From assembly GCA_947627745.1 (NCBI GenBank), contig CANQXH010000014.1, positions 1 through 36,604 of the forward strand: a stretch of DNA of 36,604 nt. Direction: 5' to 3'. Of this stretch, positions 1 to 7,888 are shown piece by piece; within the stretch, counting starts at the first letter, position 1, and every line of letters starts with the position of its first letter. The stretch comes from an uncultured Oscillospiraceae bacterium (GTDB lineage Bacteria; Bacillota; Clostridia; Oscillospirales; Oscillospiraceae). The notes below the pieces were generated by a model. It had not been told where the DNA came from, did not search any database, and was given only the letters and a program-made list of their open reading frames with translations. The translations under genes were made by a program, and so were the position numbers.

Positions 1-11
1 GTAGAATACTC
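1..11. repeat. 11-bp inverted repeat arm GTAGAATACTC (partner 858-868)
   Basis: GTAGAATACTC at 1-11 is the exact reverse complement of GAGTATTCTAC at 858-868. Confidence 0.5.
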
Positions 12-66
12 GCCTTTATGGTACACCACGGAAAGACTTTTTTCTACCCCTCCGTGTCCACTTTTA

Positions 67-596
67 TTATAGCAGCAAAGCATTCAACGCCTTGTTGAAG
101 GTTTCATTGTCGAGCTTTGTCCGGTATTTGAAGCAGTCGCAAACGGTGCGTTCCCGATCATACACAGGGAGCATTACACCGTTGAAGCTTTCAATGGTCT
201 TCCCGATTGGGAAATACTCTTTTTGAATATAATAGGCTCTGACCGGAAATTCCCCGATATTTCCGACTGCCCTGGATGCCGTTCTCGGCACTGCAACAGA
301 CCAGGCACGGGGTGCAAAATCGCTGTATCCGTAATGAAACAGCGCGGACTCCACACAAACGATTCCCTGCGGCAGCAGCTCGCGGAGCAACTGTTCCTCT
401 GTTATTTGATCGTTGCCCGGCAATTGGTACACCCCACGCCGAATACGTTCGAGAAAACCTTCCTTGCACAGCATCGCCACATCATATTTTTTATGCCTGC
501 CGCAACAAAGTCGGCGGTTTTCGCAATTCCACCGTTGCCCTTGAGTACATTTTGCGCAATCTCCTTTTGATTCAAATGGACACCAACTTTCCGCAT
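67..596 (-). pseudogene. AbiEi-family (type IV TA) antitoxin, interrupted by a frameshift at an A6 run
   Basis: N-terminal wHTH-like sequence QKEIAQNVLKGNGGIAKTADFVAAGIK is in the 402..596 frame. The rest, YDVAMLCKEGFLERIRRGVYQLPG...YDRERTVCDCFKYRTKLDNETFNKALNALLL, is in the 67..651 frame. A -1 shift at ATAAAAAATATG joins them. Confidence 0.7.
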
Positions 597-654
597 GCTG
601 ATTTACGTTTTTGCATGCACTTATTGTAACACAGGAAAGATCCACTTGCAATAA

Positions 655-862
655 CTAAGCGAGTTTCTTTATTTTCATGATTTTGAGGTGAAGGAAACCA
701 AGAGCGTTCTTGGCGGCGTGCATAAGCGGGTAGTTGATGGTTTCGGGCTTTATTTCATGAAAGTTATCATTCTGTGGCTTGACTTTTGAAGAAATCTGAG
801 TGATTAATAGATGGATGTGCAGATTGGTTTTCGGGCAAAAATGTAAATATTTCCGTAGAGTA
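655..862 (-). other. Short unassigned open frame, possibly a gene 3'-end remnant
   Basis: The minus-strand frame reads NTLRKYLHFCPKTNLHIHLLITQISSKVKPQNDNFHEIKPETINYPLMHAAKNALGFLHLKIMKIKKLA*. It looks protein-like but has no start codon after the upstream stop near 865. Confidence 0.3.
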
Positions 863-868
863 TTCTAC
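858..868. repeat. 11-bp inverted repeat arm GAGTATTCTAC (partner 1-11)
   Basis: Exact reverse complement of the first 11 bases of the window. Confidence 0.5.
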
Positions 869-977
869 TTGACGAAGAAACCACTTTACCTAAAATGCTG
901 AAAATATAATATGCAGTGTCGCAGAAGTTGTCAAGATATCACCCCTAGAAGAGGTATCAATTGGCACCAAATTCCAC

Positions 978-1006
978 TTGACAATTCTTGATTTGAAGCA
1001 TATAAT
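978..1006 (+). promoter_or_regulatory. Consensus sigma70-type promoter for the TA operon
   Basis: TTGACA (978-983), 17-bp spacer, TATAAT (1001-1006). Confidence 0.85.
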
Positions 1007-1022
1007 GGTATCAGATGATACC
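1007..1022. promoter_or_regulatory. Palindromic operator GGTATC-AGAT-GATACC abutting the -10 box
   Basis: Perfect 6-bp arms with a 4-bp spacer. A degenerate upstream copy, GGTATCAATTGGCACC, lies at 953-968. Confidence 0.7.
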
Positions 1023-1039
1023 AATAATGCTGGAGGAAG

Positions 1040-1483
1040 TTGACTTTGGCGGATACAAGGGCAAGAATTGAGAAAGAATTTGAAGTAAGATCCTATTTGC
1101 AGAATCTTCGATATGCATTAGAGCACAATGCGAAGGTGACATTTCAGATAGAGCGACAGGTCGATCAAAATCGAGGTCAACGGTATACAAATCAATATAC
1201 TGTTGCAGACTTATTTCCAGATGAGAACCCGGTGTCCGCATTGAAACGAGAACTACTGACATTGACAGAAGAAGAGTACATGCAGACCGTCAAAGATTTA
1301 CGTTTCCCTAAAAGAAGTGAAATGCGTGAGTTTGGAAAGGTGTATGATGGTAAGGGAGATGTCTATATCAAGCTCCGTGTGGAGTTGCTTTCCGAATATG
1401 GAGAACACACAACTTTTGTAATGTCTTTTCACTATGCGGAGATTCCTTTTACACCTGATATGTTTCCCTACAGAAAGCAGTAA
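1040..1483 (+). CDS. Putative MqsR-like toxin (TTG start at 1040 or 1046)
   Basis: 147-aa ORF with SD GGAGG. The C-terminal VYDGKGDVYIKLRVELL...FVMSFHY resembles the MqsR core (VYLKITVI...LIVSF). It lies directly upstream of a Panacea-type antitoxin. Confidence 0.6.
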   Translation: MTLADTRARIEKEFEVRSYLQNLRYALEHNAKVTFQIERQVDQNRGQRYTNQYTVADLFPDENPVSALKRELLTLTEEEYMQTVKDLRFPKRSEMREFGKVYDGKGDVYIKLRVELLSEYGEHTTFVMSFHYAEIPFTPDMFPYRKQ

Positions 1484-1491
1484 GGAGGTGT

Positions 1492-2523
1492 TTGATAATG
1501 AAGAACTTGAAAAAAGCCGATATGCTTTGCCCTTGCTGCATGGAGGAACACACAGTACAAGTCATCCGTGTTTCAGAGCATAATGTTTTCAAAAATGTGC
1601 CTGTCGATTATAGCGCTGAGTACTTCTATTGCGACCGAGCAAATGAAACTTATGAGGATGAGCAACAAATTTCTTCTAACGATATCTCCATGAAAAACGC
1701 GTATCGGGAGAAGATGGGGTTGCTTACTTCCCATGAAATTGCGGCTATTCGCGCCAGGTATGGGATCAGTCAGAGCGACTTGTGCACCTTGCTTGGTTGG
1801 GGCGCAAAAACCATTACACGTTACGAGAGCCATCAAGTGCAGGACATTGCGCATGATACAATTCTTCGTAAGTTGGCTTGCGATCCGGAGTGGTTTTTGC
1901 AATTGCTTCGCGCTGAGAAAAAATCCCTTTCTCCCGCGTCCTATTCAAAATATATGGAGACCGGGACCGTGCTTTTCGAGCAAAATCATGACCAGTATCT
2001 GAAAAGTACAATTATGTCCAAATATGCGCGATTCCTCCATAATCCAGAGGCGACGGGCGGAAAGGCATTATCACTGGATGTGGTTGTAGATATGATTCGT
2101 TACTATGCGAATTCTTCAATGGTAATAAGCTTGTTCCGGGTCAAGCTTATGAAGCTGCTGTGGTATGCGGATGCTCTCTCATACAAGCGCAGGGGGCATG
2201 CTATTTCTGGCCTCGTGTATCGCGCATTGCCCATGGGGGCCGTCCCCGTAGCATACGAATCGATTGTTGATCTGAGCACGATCCGTTGTGAGGAAATTGA
2301 GATGGGCGATGGAACGGGATATAAATTTCTCCCAACAGAGAGCAAAGAATACCCTCACTTAACAACAGAGGATCAAGAAATCCTTGACGCGGTCATCCAG
2401 CGATTTGGTAAGGCATCAAAAAACCGAATAGTCGAAGCGATGCATCAGGAAGATGCCTATACCAAAACCGCGCCGAATGATATCATCCAATTCAAATACG
2501 CTAAAACATTAAGCTTATCCTAA
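1492..2523 (+). CDS. MqsA-like zinc finger + XRE HTH + Panacea/SocA (DUF4065) antitoxin
   Basis: N-terminal CPCC motif. HTH-like ARYGISQSDLCTLLGWGAKTITRYESHQVQ. C-terminal KLLWYADALSYKRRGHAISGLVYRALPMGAVP is typical of the DUF4065/SocA domain. Confidence 0.82.
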   Translation: MIMKNLKKADMLCPCCMEEHTVQVIRVSEHNVFKNVPVDYSAEYFYCDRANETYEDEQQISSNDISMKNAYREKMGLLTSHEIAAIRARYGISQSDLCTLLGWGAKTITRYESHQVQDIAHDTILRKLACDPEWFLQLLRAEKKSLSPASYSKYMETGTVLFEQNHDQYLKSTIMSKYARFLHNPEATGGKALSLDVVVDMIRYYANSSMVISLFRVKLMKLLWYADALSYKRRGHAISGLVYRALPMGAVPVAYESIVDLSTIRCEEIEMGDGTGYKFLPTESKEYPHLTTEDQEILDAVIQRFGKASKNRIVEAMHQEDAYTKTAPNDIIQFKYAKTLSLS

Positions 2524-2689
2524 CGCACCAAGGGACAGCAGTGAGGGACAGCTTCTCGTCCCGCTCGGCTTCCAGGGCGGTCGCGTCGAAAACCGTCCGC
2601 AGCGCAAGGTCGAATGGGCCGATGATGGCGTCCTTCTGCGAACAAATTTTGAGAGCATAAAGTCCTCAAGACAGTCTCCATGCGATACA

Positions 2690-2727
2690 CCCCCCTGGGA
2701 CGGCCTTAGCGGCCATCCCCAGGGGGG
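2690..2727. terminator. Strong hairpin terminator
   Basis: CCCCCCTGGGACGGCC-ttagc-GGCCATCCCCAGGGGGG. Confidence 0.7.
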
Positions 2728-2736
2728 TTCTATGTA

Positions 2737-2836
2737 CTATGTCCATCCCATTCGCTTGGCCAAATCCAGTGTGGCGAAGGTGAAACGCTGGCACGGTGTC
2801 AATGTTTTCCGTAATGGCTCTTCCTGACGGATGCTT
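2737..2836 (-). pseudogene. Truncated 3' end of an AbrB-family regulator gene
   Basis: Minus frame SIRQEEPLRKTLTPCQRFTFATLDLAKRMGWT* matches the C-terminus of the intact gene at 10067-10243. Confidence 0.75.
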
Positions 2837-2862
2837 TTCTGTTTCGCGTTTTTGAAAAATAC

Positions 2863-2892
2863 TTGATTTTGCGAAATAGATTGTGGTATAAT
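2863..2892 (+). promoter_or_regulatory. Promoter of the AAA ATPase gene
   Basis: TTGATT, 18-bp spacer, TATAAT. Confidence 0.6.
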
Positions 2893-2911
2893 ACGAACGA
2901 GGTGATTTGCC

Positions 2912-4105
2912 GTGCGATTGATCAAGCGTGACTTCTATCTGAACAAGCTGAAGGATGTCATGGGCACCCCGGATATTAAAGTCATTACCGGCGTCCGACG
3001 CAGCGGAAAGTCGAAACTGCTGGAGGCTTTTATGGCCCATGTTCTGGATACGGACCCGAGTGCGAACATCATTCATATCAATTTCAATATGAGCGCGTAT
3101 GAGGGCCTGAATGAATATCATGCGCTGAATGACTATATTGAAAAAGCATATACACCGGGGAAAAACAACTTCATCTTCATTGACGAGGTTCAGATGTGTG
3201 ATGGCTTTGAAAAAGCCATCAATAGCCTTCACGCTTCCGAGAAATACGACATTTACATCACTGGTTCCAACGCTTTCCTGCTGAGCAGTGATTTGGCAAC
3301 CCTGTTCACCGGTCGAACCTTTGAAATCGAGGTCTTTCCGTTCTCCTTTGCGGAGTTCATGCGGTACTTTGAACTGACAGACCAGTATTCCGCTTTTAAC
3401 CACTATATACAGGAGGGCGGCATGTCCGGTTCCTATCTCTATAAAACACCGGAGTCAAAATACGATTATATTTCTGATGTTTTCAACACACTGATTGTCC
3501 GGGATATCCAGCGCAAATATCGGATACGCAACATGCCGCTGATGGAGCGCCTCTGTGATTTCCTAATCGATAATATCTCCAATCAGATCTCCACGCGCAG
3601 CGTGGCGACGGGCTTTACAAGTGAACACGTCAAAACAAATGACCGCACGATCAGCGCCTATATCAAGTATCTGTGCAATGCTTTTGCGTTCTATAAGGTA
3701 AGGCGGTACGACATTCAAGGCAAACGTTACCTTGCGTCAAACGACAAATACTATCTTAGTGACCACTCTTTCAAGTATGCCAAGCTGGGTACCAAAAACG
3801 CGGATTATGGCAGGATGATCGAAAATATAGTAGCTATTGAACTTCTGCGGCGGGGGTATGAGCTTTATGCCGGGGTGCTTTACAAGAAAGAAATTGATTT
3901 TGTAGCCATCAAGCGCAACGAAAAGTTATATATCCAAGTTTCCAGCAGTATAGATGATCCTGATACCTTCAAACGCGAGATCGATCCACTGCTGAAAATC
4001 AAGGACGCCTATCCGAAATTGATCCTCACACGCATTCGCCAGGAAGCATATCAGTACGAAGGCGTGCAGATTGTTGATGTGGCGGATTGGCTTCTGCGGG
4101 ATTGA
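2912..4105 (+). CDS. ATP-binding protein, AAA_14 + DUF4143
   Basis: GVRRSGKSKLL Walker A; FIFIDEVQMCDGFEKAINSL; YITGSNAFLLSSDLATLFTGRTFEIEVFPFSFAEF; C-terminal nuclease-like IDFVAIKRNEKLYIQVS. GTG start. Confidence 0.88.
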   Translation: MRLIKRDFYLNKLKDVMGTPDIKVITGVRRSGKSKLLEAFMAHVLDTDPSANIIHINFNMSAYEGLNEYHALNDYIEKAYTPGKNNFIFIDEVQMCDGFEKAINSLHASEKYDIYITGSNAFLLSSDLATLFTGRTFEIEVFPFSFAEFMRYFELTDQYSAFNHYIQEGGMSGSYLYKTPESKYDYISDVFNTLIVRDIQRKYRIRNMPLMERLCDFLIDNISNQISTRSVATGFTSEHVKTNDRTISAYIKYLCNAFAFYKVRRYDIQGKRYLASNDKYYLSDHSFKYAKLGTKNADYGRMIENIVAIELLRRGYELYAGVLYKKEIDFVAIKRNEKLYIQVSSSIDDPDTFKREIDPLLKIKDAYPKLILTRIRQEAYQYEGVQIVDVADWLLRD

Positions 4106-4120
4106 AGGCGAGGTGCTGTT

Positions 4121-4316
4121 ATGAAAGCAAAAGAGGCGAAAGCCAGAATTAAAATCAACAAACTGCTTGAAACAGCCGGGTGGAGGTTTTTGATGATGAA
4201 AATGGCCGTCGAACATTCAGCTTGAGGTGAATGTGAAGCTTACAAAGAAGCAGGTTGCTGAGTACGGCGATCATTTTGAGAAAGCCAAAAAAGTCGGAGA
4301 AGAAGCATGCGAATAG
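4121..4316 (+). pseudogene. N-terminal remnant of a type I restriction HsdR-like subunit with frame disruptions
   Basis: MKAKEAKARIKINKLLETAGWRF, then, across shifted frames, DDENGR and NIQLEVNVKLTKKQVAEYGDHFEKAKK. Reads as the HsdR N-terminus split over frames. Confidence 0.65.
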
Positions 4317-4385
4317 CTCAGGCAGCGGTACATTCCTCGGTATCAATATTACCGGCACACAAACACACCTTGTTGGAGGAACAGT

Positions 4386-7259
4386 ATGTTCTATAAAATG
4401 ATCGAGAATAAGTGCAGACGGTGGTACACTTCACCACAGTGCACGGTTAAAAGCCTAATTGAATATATAGAGAAAACGGGGCAAATGCGCGACGCACAGA
4501 TCGAAGCAATCAAGGTTTATCTATTTCTCAAAATTGCCTGCGATTGCAAGCCCTTGGAGTTTCTGTTCAAAAAGGGCCGGTTCAACTCTGCCAATTTGAA
4601 TGACATAGAGCTGTCTACGGCAACCCGAGAATATTTGGAGAAAAACCCGGCGGCAGCCGCACTGTTTGAATATTCCACGTTGAAAAACGATAAAGGGGAG
4701 CAGGTTTCCGAAGGGTTGGAAAAGCAGCTCAAGAAAGACCCGTCAAGTATTGACTGCGGCAGCTTCTTTCACAGCGCTTTCTACGGCGTTTCTTATCCGG
4801 ATTATCTGTTCAGTCTGCCCATGGGCGCGGGGAAAACCTATCTGATGGCGGCGTTTATCTATCTTGATTTGTATTTTGCGCTCCAAGAGCCTGCAAATCC
4901 CGCCTTTGCACATAATTTTATTATCCTTGCGCCGTCGGGATTAAAATCCTCCGTTGTGCCGAGCCTGAAAACAATACAAAATTTTGATCCCGCATGGATC
5001 ATTCCAGAACCTGCGGCGACAGAGATAAAACGTATGATCTCTTTTGAGGTGCTGGACCAGACAAAGACCGCCAATAAATCCAATAAAACCAAAAATCCAA
5101 ATGTACAGAAAATCGCGAACCATCAGCCGCTTTCTGAGCTTTTCGGGCTGGTCGCCGTCACAAATGCCGAAAAGGTGATTCTCGACCGGATTCAGGAGAA
5201 AAACGGCCAAATCAGTCTGTTTGAGGAAAGTGACGACGAAAAAGATCGGCAGGCAAACGAGCTGCGTAACCTGATCGGAAAGCTTCCGTCTCTTTCCATC
5301 TTCATTGATGAGGTACATCACGCCGTCAGCGATGAGATCAAGCTACGCGCTGTCGTTACAAAATGGGCGCAAAATAGGGCAATCAACTCTGTGGTCGGTT
5401 TTTCGGGCACGCCCTACCTTGAAAAAGTCGAAAAAATCAAGGTCGTCGACACCCTTTCCGTCGGAACGGCTGAGATCACGAATATCGTATATTACTATCC
5501 CTTAATTGACGGCGTGGGCAATTTCTTAAAACGGCCGGTGGTCAAAATCGCGGATATCGCCGACAGCAGTCGGATCATCGAAAATGGTGTCCGTGAATTT
5601 CTGGATACATACCAAAATACTGTCTATGCGGATGGAACGACCGCAAAGCTCGGTATTTATTGCGGCGGAATCGGGAAATTAGAGGAAACGGTCTATCCTC
5701 TGGTATCCCGGATTGTTGCGGAATACGGGCTCGGAGCAGATACGATTCTGAAATTTCATAAAGGGAATAAGCAGCATCCAATGCCCACCGACAGCCAAAT
5801 GCAGTTTGATAGCTTGGACAAGTCCATTTCCAAAGTCCGCATTGTCCTGCTTGTGCAGGTCGGCAAAGAGGGCTGGGACTGCCGTAGCCTTACAGGCATT
5901 ATTCTGTCCCAAGAGGGAGACTGCCCGACAAATATGGTCTTGCAAACCTCCTGCCGCTGCCTGCGCCAGGTCGTGAAGGGCAGTCCCGAAACGGCGCTTA
6001 TTTATTTGAACGAAAGCAACGCGGAGAAATTGAATATGCAGCTTGAGCAGCGACATCATATTACGCTCAAAGAGTTCTCCTCCGCCGATAATGGCAAAAC
6101 GCCATTAAAGCGTTACGACCGCACGGCGTATTTGAAGCTGCCGAAGGTCGACTTCTATCAGCTCAAAATCAACTATGACACCCTGGAGGCGGAAAAAGCC
6201 GATCCCGCAAGCGACATTGCGACTTCGGCCGATAACGCCCGCCTTGTAAGCGGCGTGATCAAGACCACCGACCTTTCTATGGATGAGAGCAAAACGACCA
6301 TTCATATTGACGATTCGGAAACCGGGAGCGAACCGGCGACCTTCCTTTCCTGGGTTTATTGCATTATGAAGGGCGGCTTCGGGTTGCCCTCGGTCGAAGA
6401 GCTGATGAAGTTTGAAGACGCTCTCAAAGCCGTCTATCAGACGATCACCTACGAAAAAGACGGGGCGCACTATTACAGCTCCAAATACGATCGAAAGCTG
6501 GTGGAGGCCAATATTCGCAAGGCCTTCTGCGCGAAACGCGACTTTACTACCACTGAGGAGCTGATCCCCGAGGCGGCCAGCCTTTTGAATATTGCCAATT
6601 TCACACCCCAGGTATATACCGACAAGCCGCAGGATTACTATCCAGCCCAGAGCACGGTGGAAAACATCATAAAGGATGATAAAGGAAAACTGAAGTCTGA
6701 TCCTAAGATGGAGGAAACCATTCGGTATCTAGAAGAAACGGGCAACGTCGCAATGGCCGCAGCCCTGCGGGCACAGAACACCTCCCACATCAATAAAGAC
6801 CGCTCTTTCCATTATCTGCCCTACCACACCGACAGCGGCTTTGAGCAGACCTTTTTGAAGGAAGTTTTGTCCTTTGATGAAATCGAAAAGCTCGGCTTGG
6901 AGGTCTACTACAACGGCGACCGCGCAATGACCGAATTCAAAATCAAGTGTTATCGGAATGACGGCGGGAAATGGAATTATATCGGCGTTTACACCCCGGA
7001 CTTTCTGATCCTCCGGCGAAAAGATGGGGTAATCCATAAGGTGATCATTGCGGAAACCAAGGGTGATGTTTACGCAAACATTCCAATTTTTAAGGACAAA
7101 AGAGCCTTTATGGAAACGGAGTTTTTGAGGCAGAACAACAAAGCCTTCGGCTATGTGCGATTTGACTATTTGTACTTGGAGGATACGCTGCCGGAGGCTG
7201 AGCGGATTTTGCGGATGCAAAAGAAAATCGAAGAATTTTTTGGAGAGGAGAAAAAATGA
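4386..7259 (+). CDS. Type III restriction enzyme Res-like DEAD/DEAH helicase-endonuclease
   Basis: LPMGAGKTYLMAAF; IFIDEVHHAVSDE; GFSGTPYLEK; GKEGWDCRSLTGIILSQ...TSCRCLRQV; C-terminal PDFLILRRKDGVIHKVIIAETKG (PD-ExK). Confidence 0.87.
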   Translation: MFYKMIENKCRRWYTSPQCTVKSLIEYIEKTGQMRDAQIEAIKVYLFLKIACDCKPLEFLFKKGRFNSANLNDIELSTATREYLEKNPAAAALFEYSTLKNDKGEQVSEGLEKQLKKDPSSIDCGSFFHSAFYGVSYPDYLFSLPMGAGKTYLMAAFIYLDLYFALQEPANPAFAHNFIILAPSGLKSSVVPSLKTIQNFDPAWIIPEPAATEIKRMISFEVLDQTKTANKSNKTKNPNVQKIANHQPLSELFGLVAVTNAEKVILDRIQEKNGQISLFEESDDEKDRQANELRNLIGKLPSLSIFIDEVHHAVSDEIKLRAVVTKWAQNRAINSVVGFSGTPYLEKVEKIKVVDTLSVGTAEITNIVYYYPLIDGVGNFLKRPVVKIADIADSSRIIENGVREFLDTYQNTVYADGTTAKLGIYCGGIGKLEETVYPLVSRIVAEYGLGADTILKFHKGNKQHPMPTDSQMQFDSLDKSISKVRIVLLVQVGKEGWDCRSLTGIILSQEGDCPTNMVLQTSCRCLRQVVKGSPETALIYLNESNAEKLNMQLEQRHHITLKEFSSADNGKTPLKRYDRTAYLKLPKVDFYQLKINYDTLEAEKADPASDIATSADNARLVSGVIKTTDLSMDESKTTIHIDDSETGSEPATFLSWVYCIMKGGFGLPSVEELMKFEDALKAVYQTITYEKDGAHYYSSKYDRKLVEANIRKAFCAKRDFTTTEELIPEAASLLNIANFTPQVYTDKPQDYYPAQSTVENIIKDDKGKLKSDPKMEETIRYLEETGNVAMAAALRAQNTSHINKDRSFHYLPYHTDSGFEQTFLKEVLSFDEIEKLGLEVYYNGDRAMTEFKIKCYRNDGGKWNYIGVYTPDFLILRRKDGVIHKVIIAETKGDVYANIPIFKDKRAFMETEFLRQNNKAFGYVRFDYLYLEDTLPEAERILRMQKKIEEFFGEEKK

Positions 7260-7888
7260 GGCTGCAAAAGAAAATCTTGATATGGTCTGGAACAATAGCT
7301 ACGGTAGCTTTAGTCCTGTCGTTTTTACTGTATAGGATACAATTTGAGTATATGAGCAATATCTGCATTGGTTTATTTTCGAGCGGAATTCTCATATGTG
7401 TAACTTCAACTGTCTCGTATTTTTATGAGCGAAATGTTATGATCCTATCTCTATATAGAGGATGTTTTAAATTTATAGATTCATTGAATTCAAATCTTAG
7501 AATTGATAATAGGATAGGAATTTATGAGCTATCAGATAACTTTTCAAAGATAATCCGTATTTATCAAGAAGATGTGTACTATTACATTTGCGAATTGAGT
7601 AAAACAAACAAGCGGTCAAAGGTTTACAAAATAACATCAAAATTGCGGGAAAATATTAGTCATATATATCTTTTTGTCGTTGATGATAAAGATGCAGTAA
7701 TGAAATGTATACTGCAAGAAATTGACATTAAAGATTTTGAATATTATTCATGGAAATGCCTCAGCGACGAATCTCTAGATTATTTGGAGAAACTCCAGAA
7801 AGATTTAGATGAACTGGCATACCAAATGAATTATTTTAACAGGAGAAAAGCAAAAAATAAAACGGAGGGCGATTCTGATGCCGATTAA
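7256..7888 (+). CDS. Two-TM membrane protein of unknown function between res and mod
   Basis: N-terminal hydrophobic segments [20 protein letters not shown] and [26 protein letters not shown] overlap with res; 11-nt overlap with mod. Confidence 0.8.
   Translation: MRLQKKILIWSGTIATVALVLSFLLYRIQFEYMSNICIGLFSSGILICVTSTVSYFYERNVMILSLYRGCFKFIDSLNSNLRIDNRIGIYELSDNFSKIIRIYQEDVYYYICELSKTNKRSKVYKITSKLRENISHIYLFVVDDKDAVMKCILQEIDIKDFEYYSWKCLSDESLDYLEKLQKDLDELAYQMNYFNRRKAKNKTEGDSDAD

Larger units (their letters stand above)
2641..2836. repeat. Left copy of a ~195-bp imperfect direct repeat (terminator plus truncated AbrB 3' end)
   Basis: Aligns with 9973-10166; shares ATTTTGAGAGC.TAAAGTCCTCA, the hairpin, and the AbrB C-terminus LTPCQRFTFATLDLAKRMGWT*. 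Confidence 0.88.

Noticed and set aside
2524-2640. Possible serine-recombinase tail on the minus strand (QKDAIIGPFDLALRTVFDATALEAERDEKLSL)
   Set aside because: Too short and without a catalytic motif; cannot support a mobile-element call.
4317-4385. In-frame GSGTFLGINITGTQTHLVGGTV peptide upstream of res
   Set aside because: Short, no start or family recognised; probably residual coding debris.
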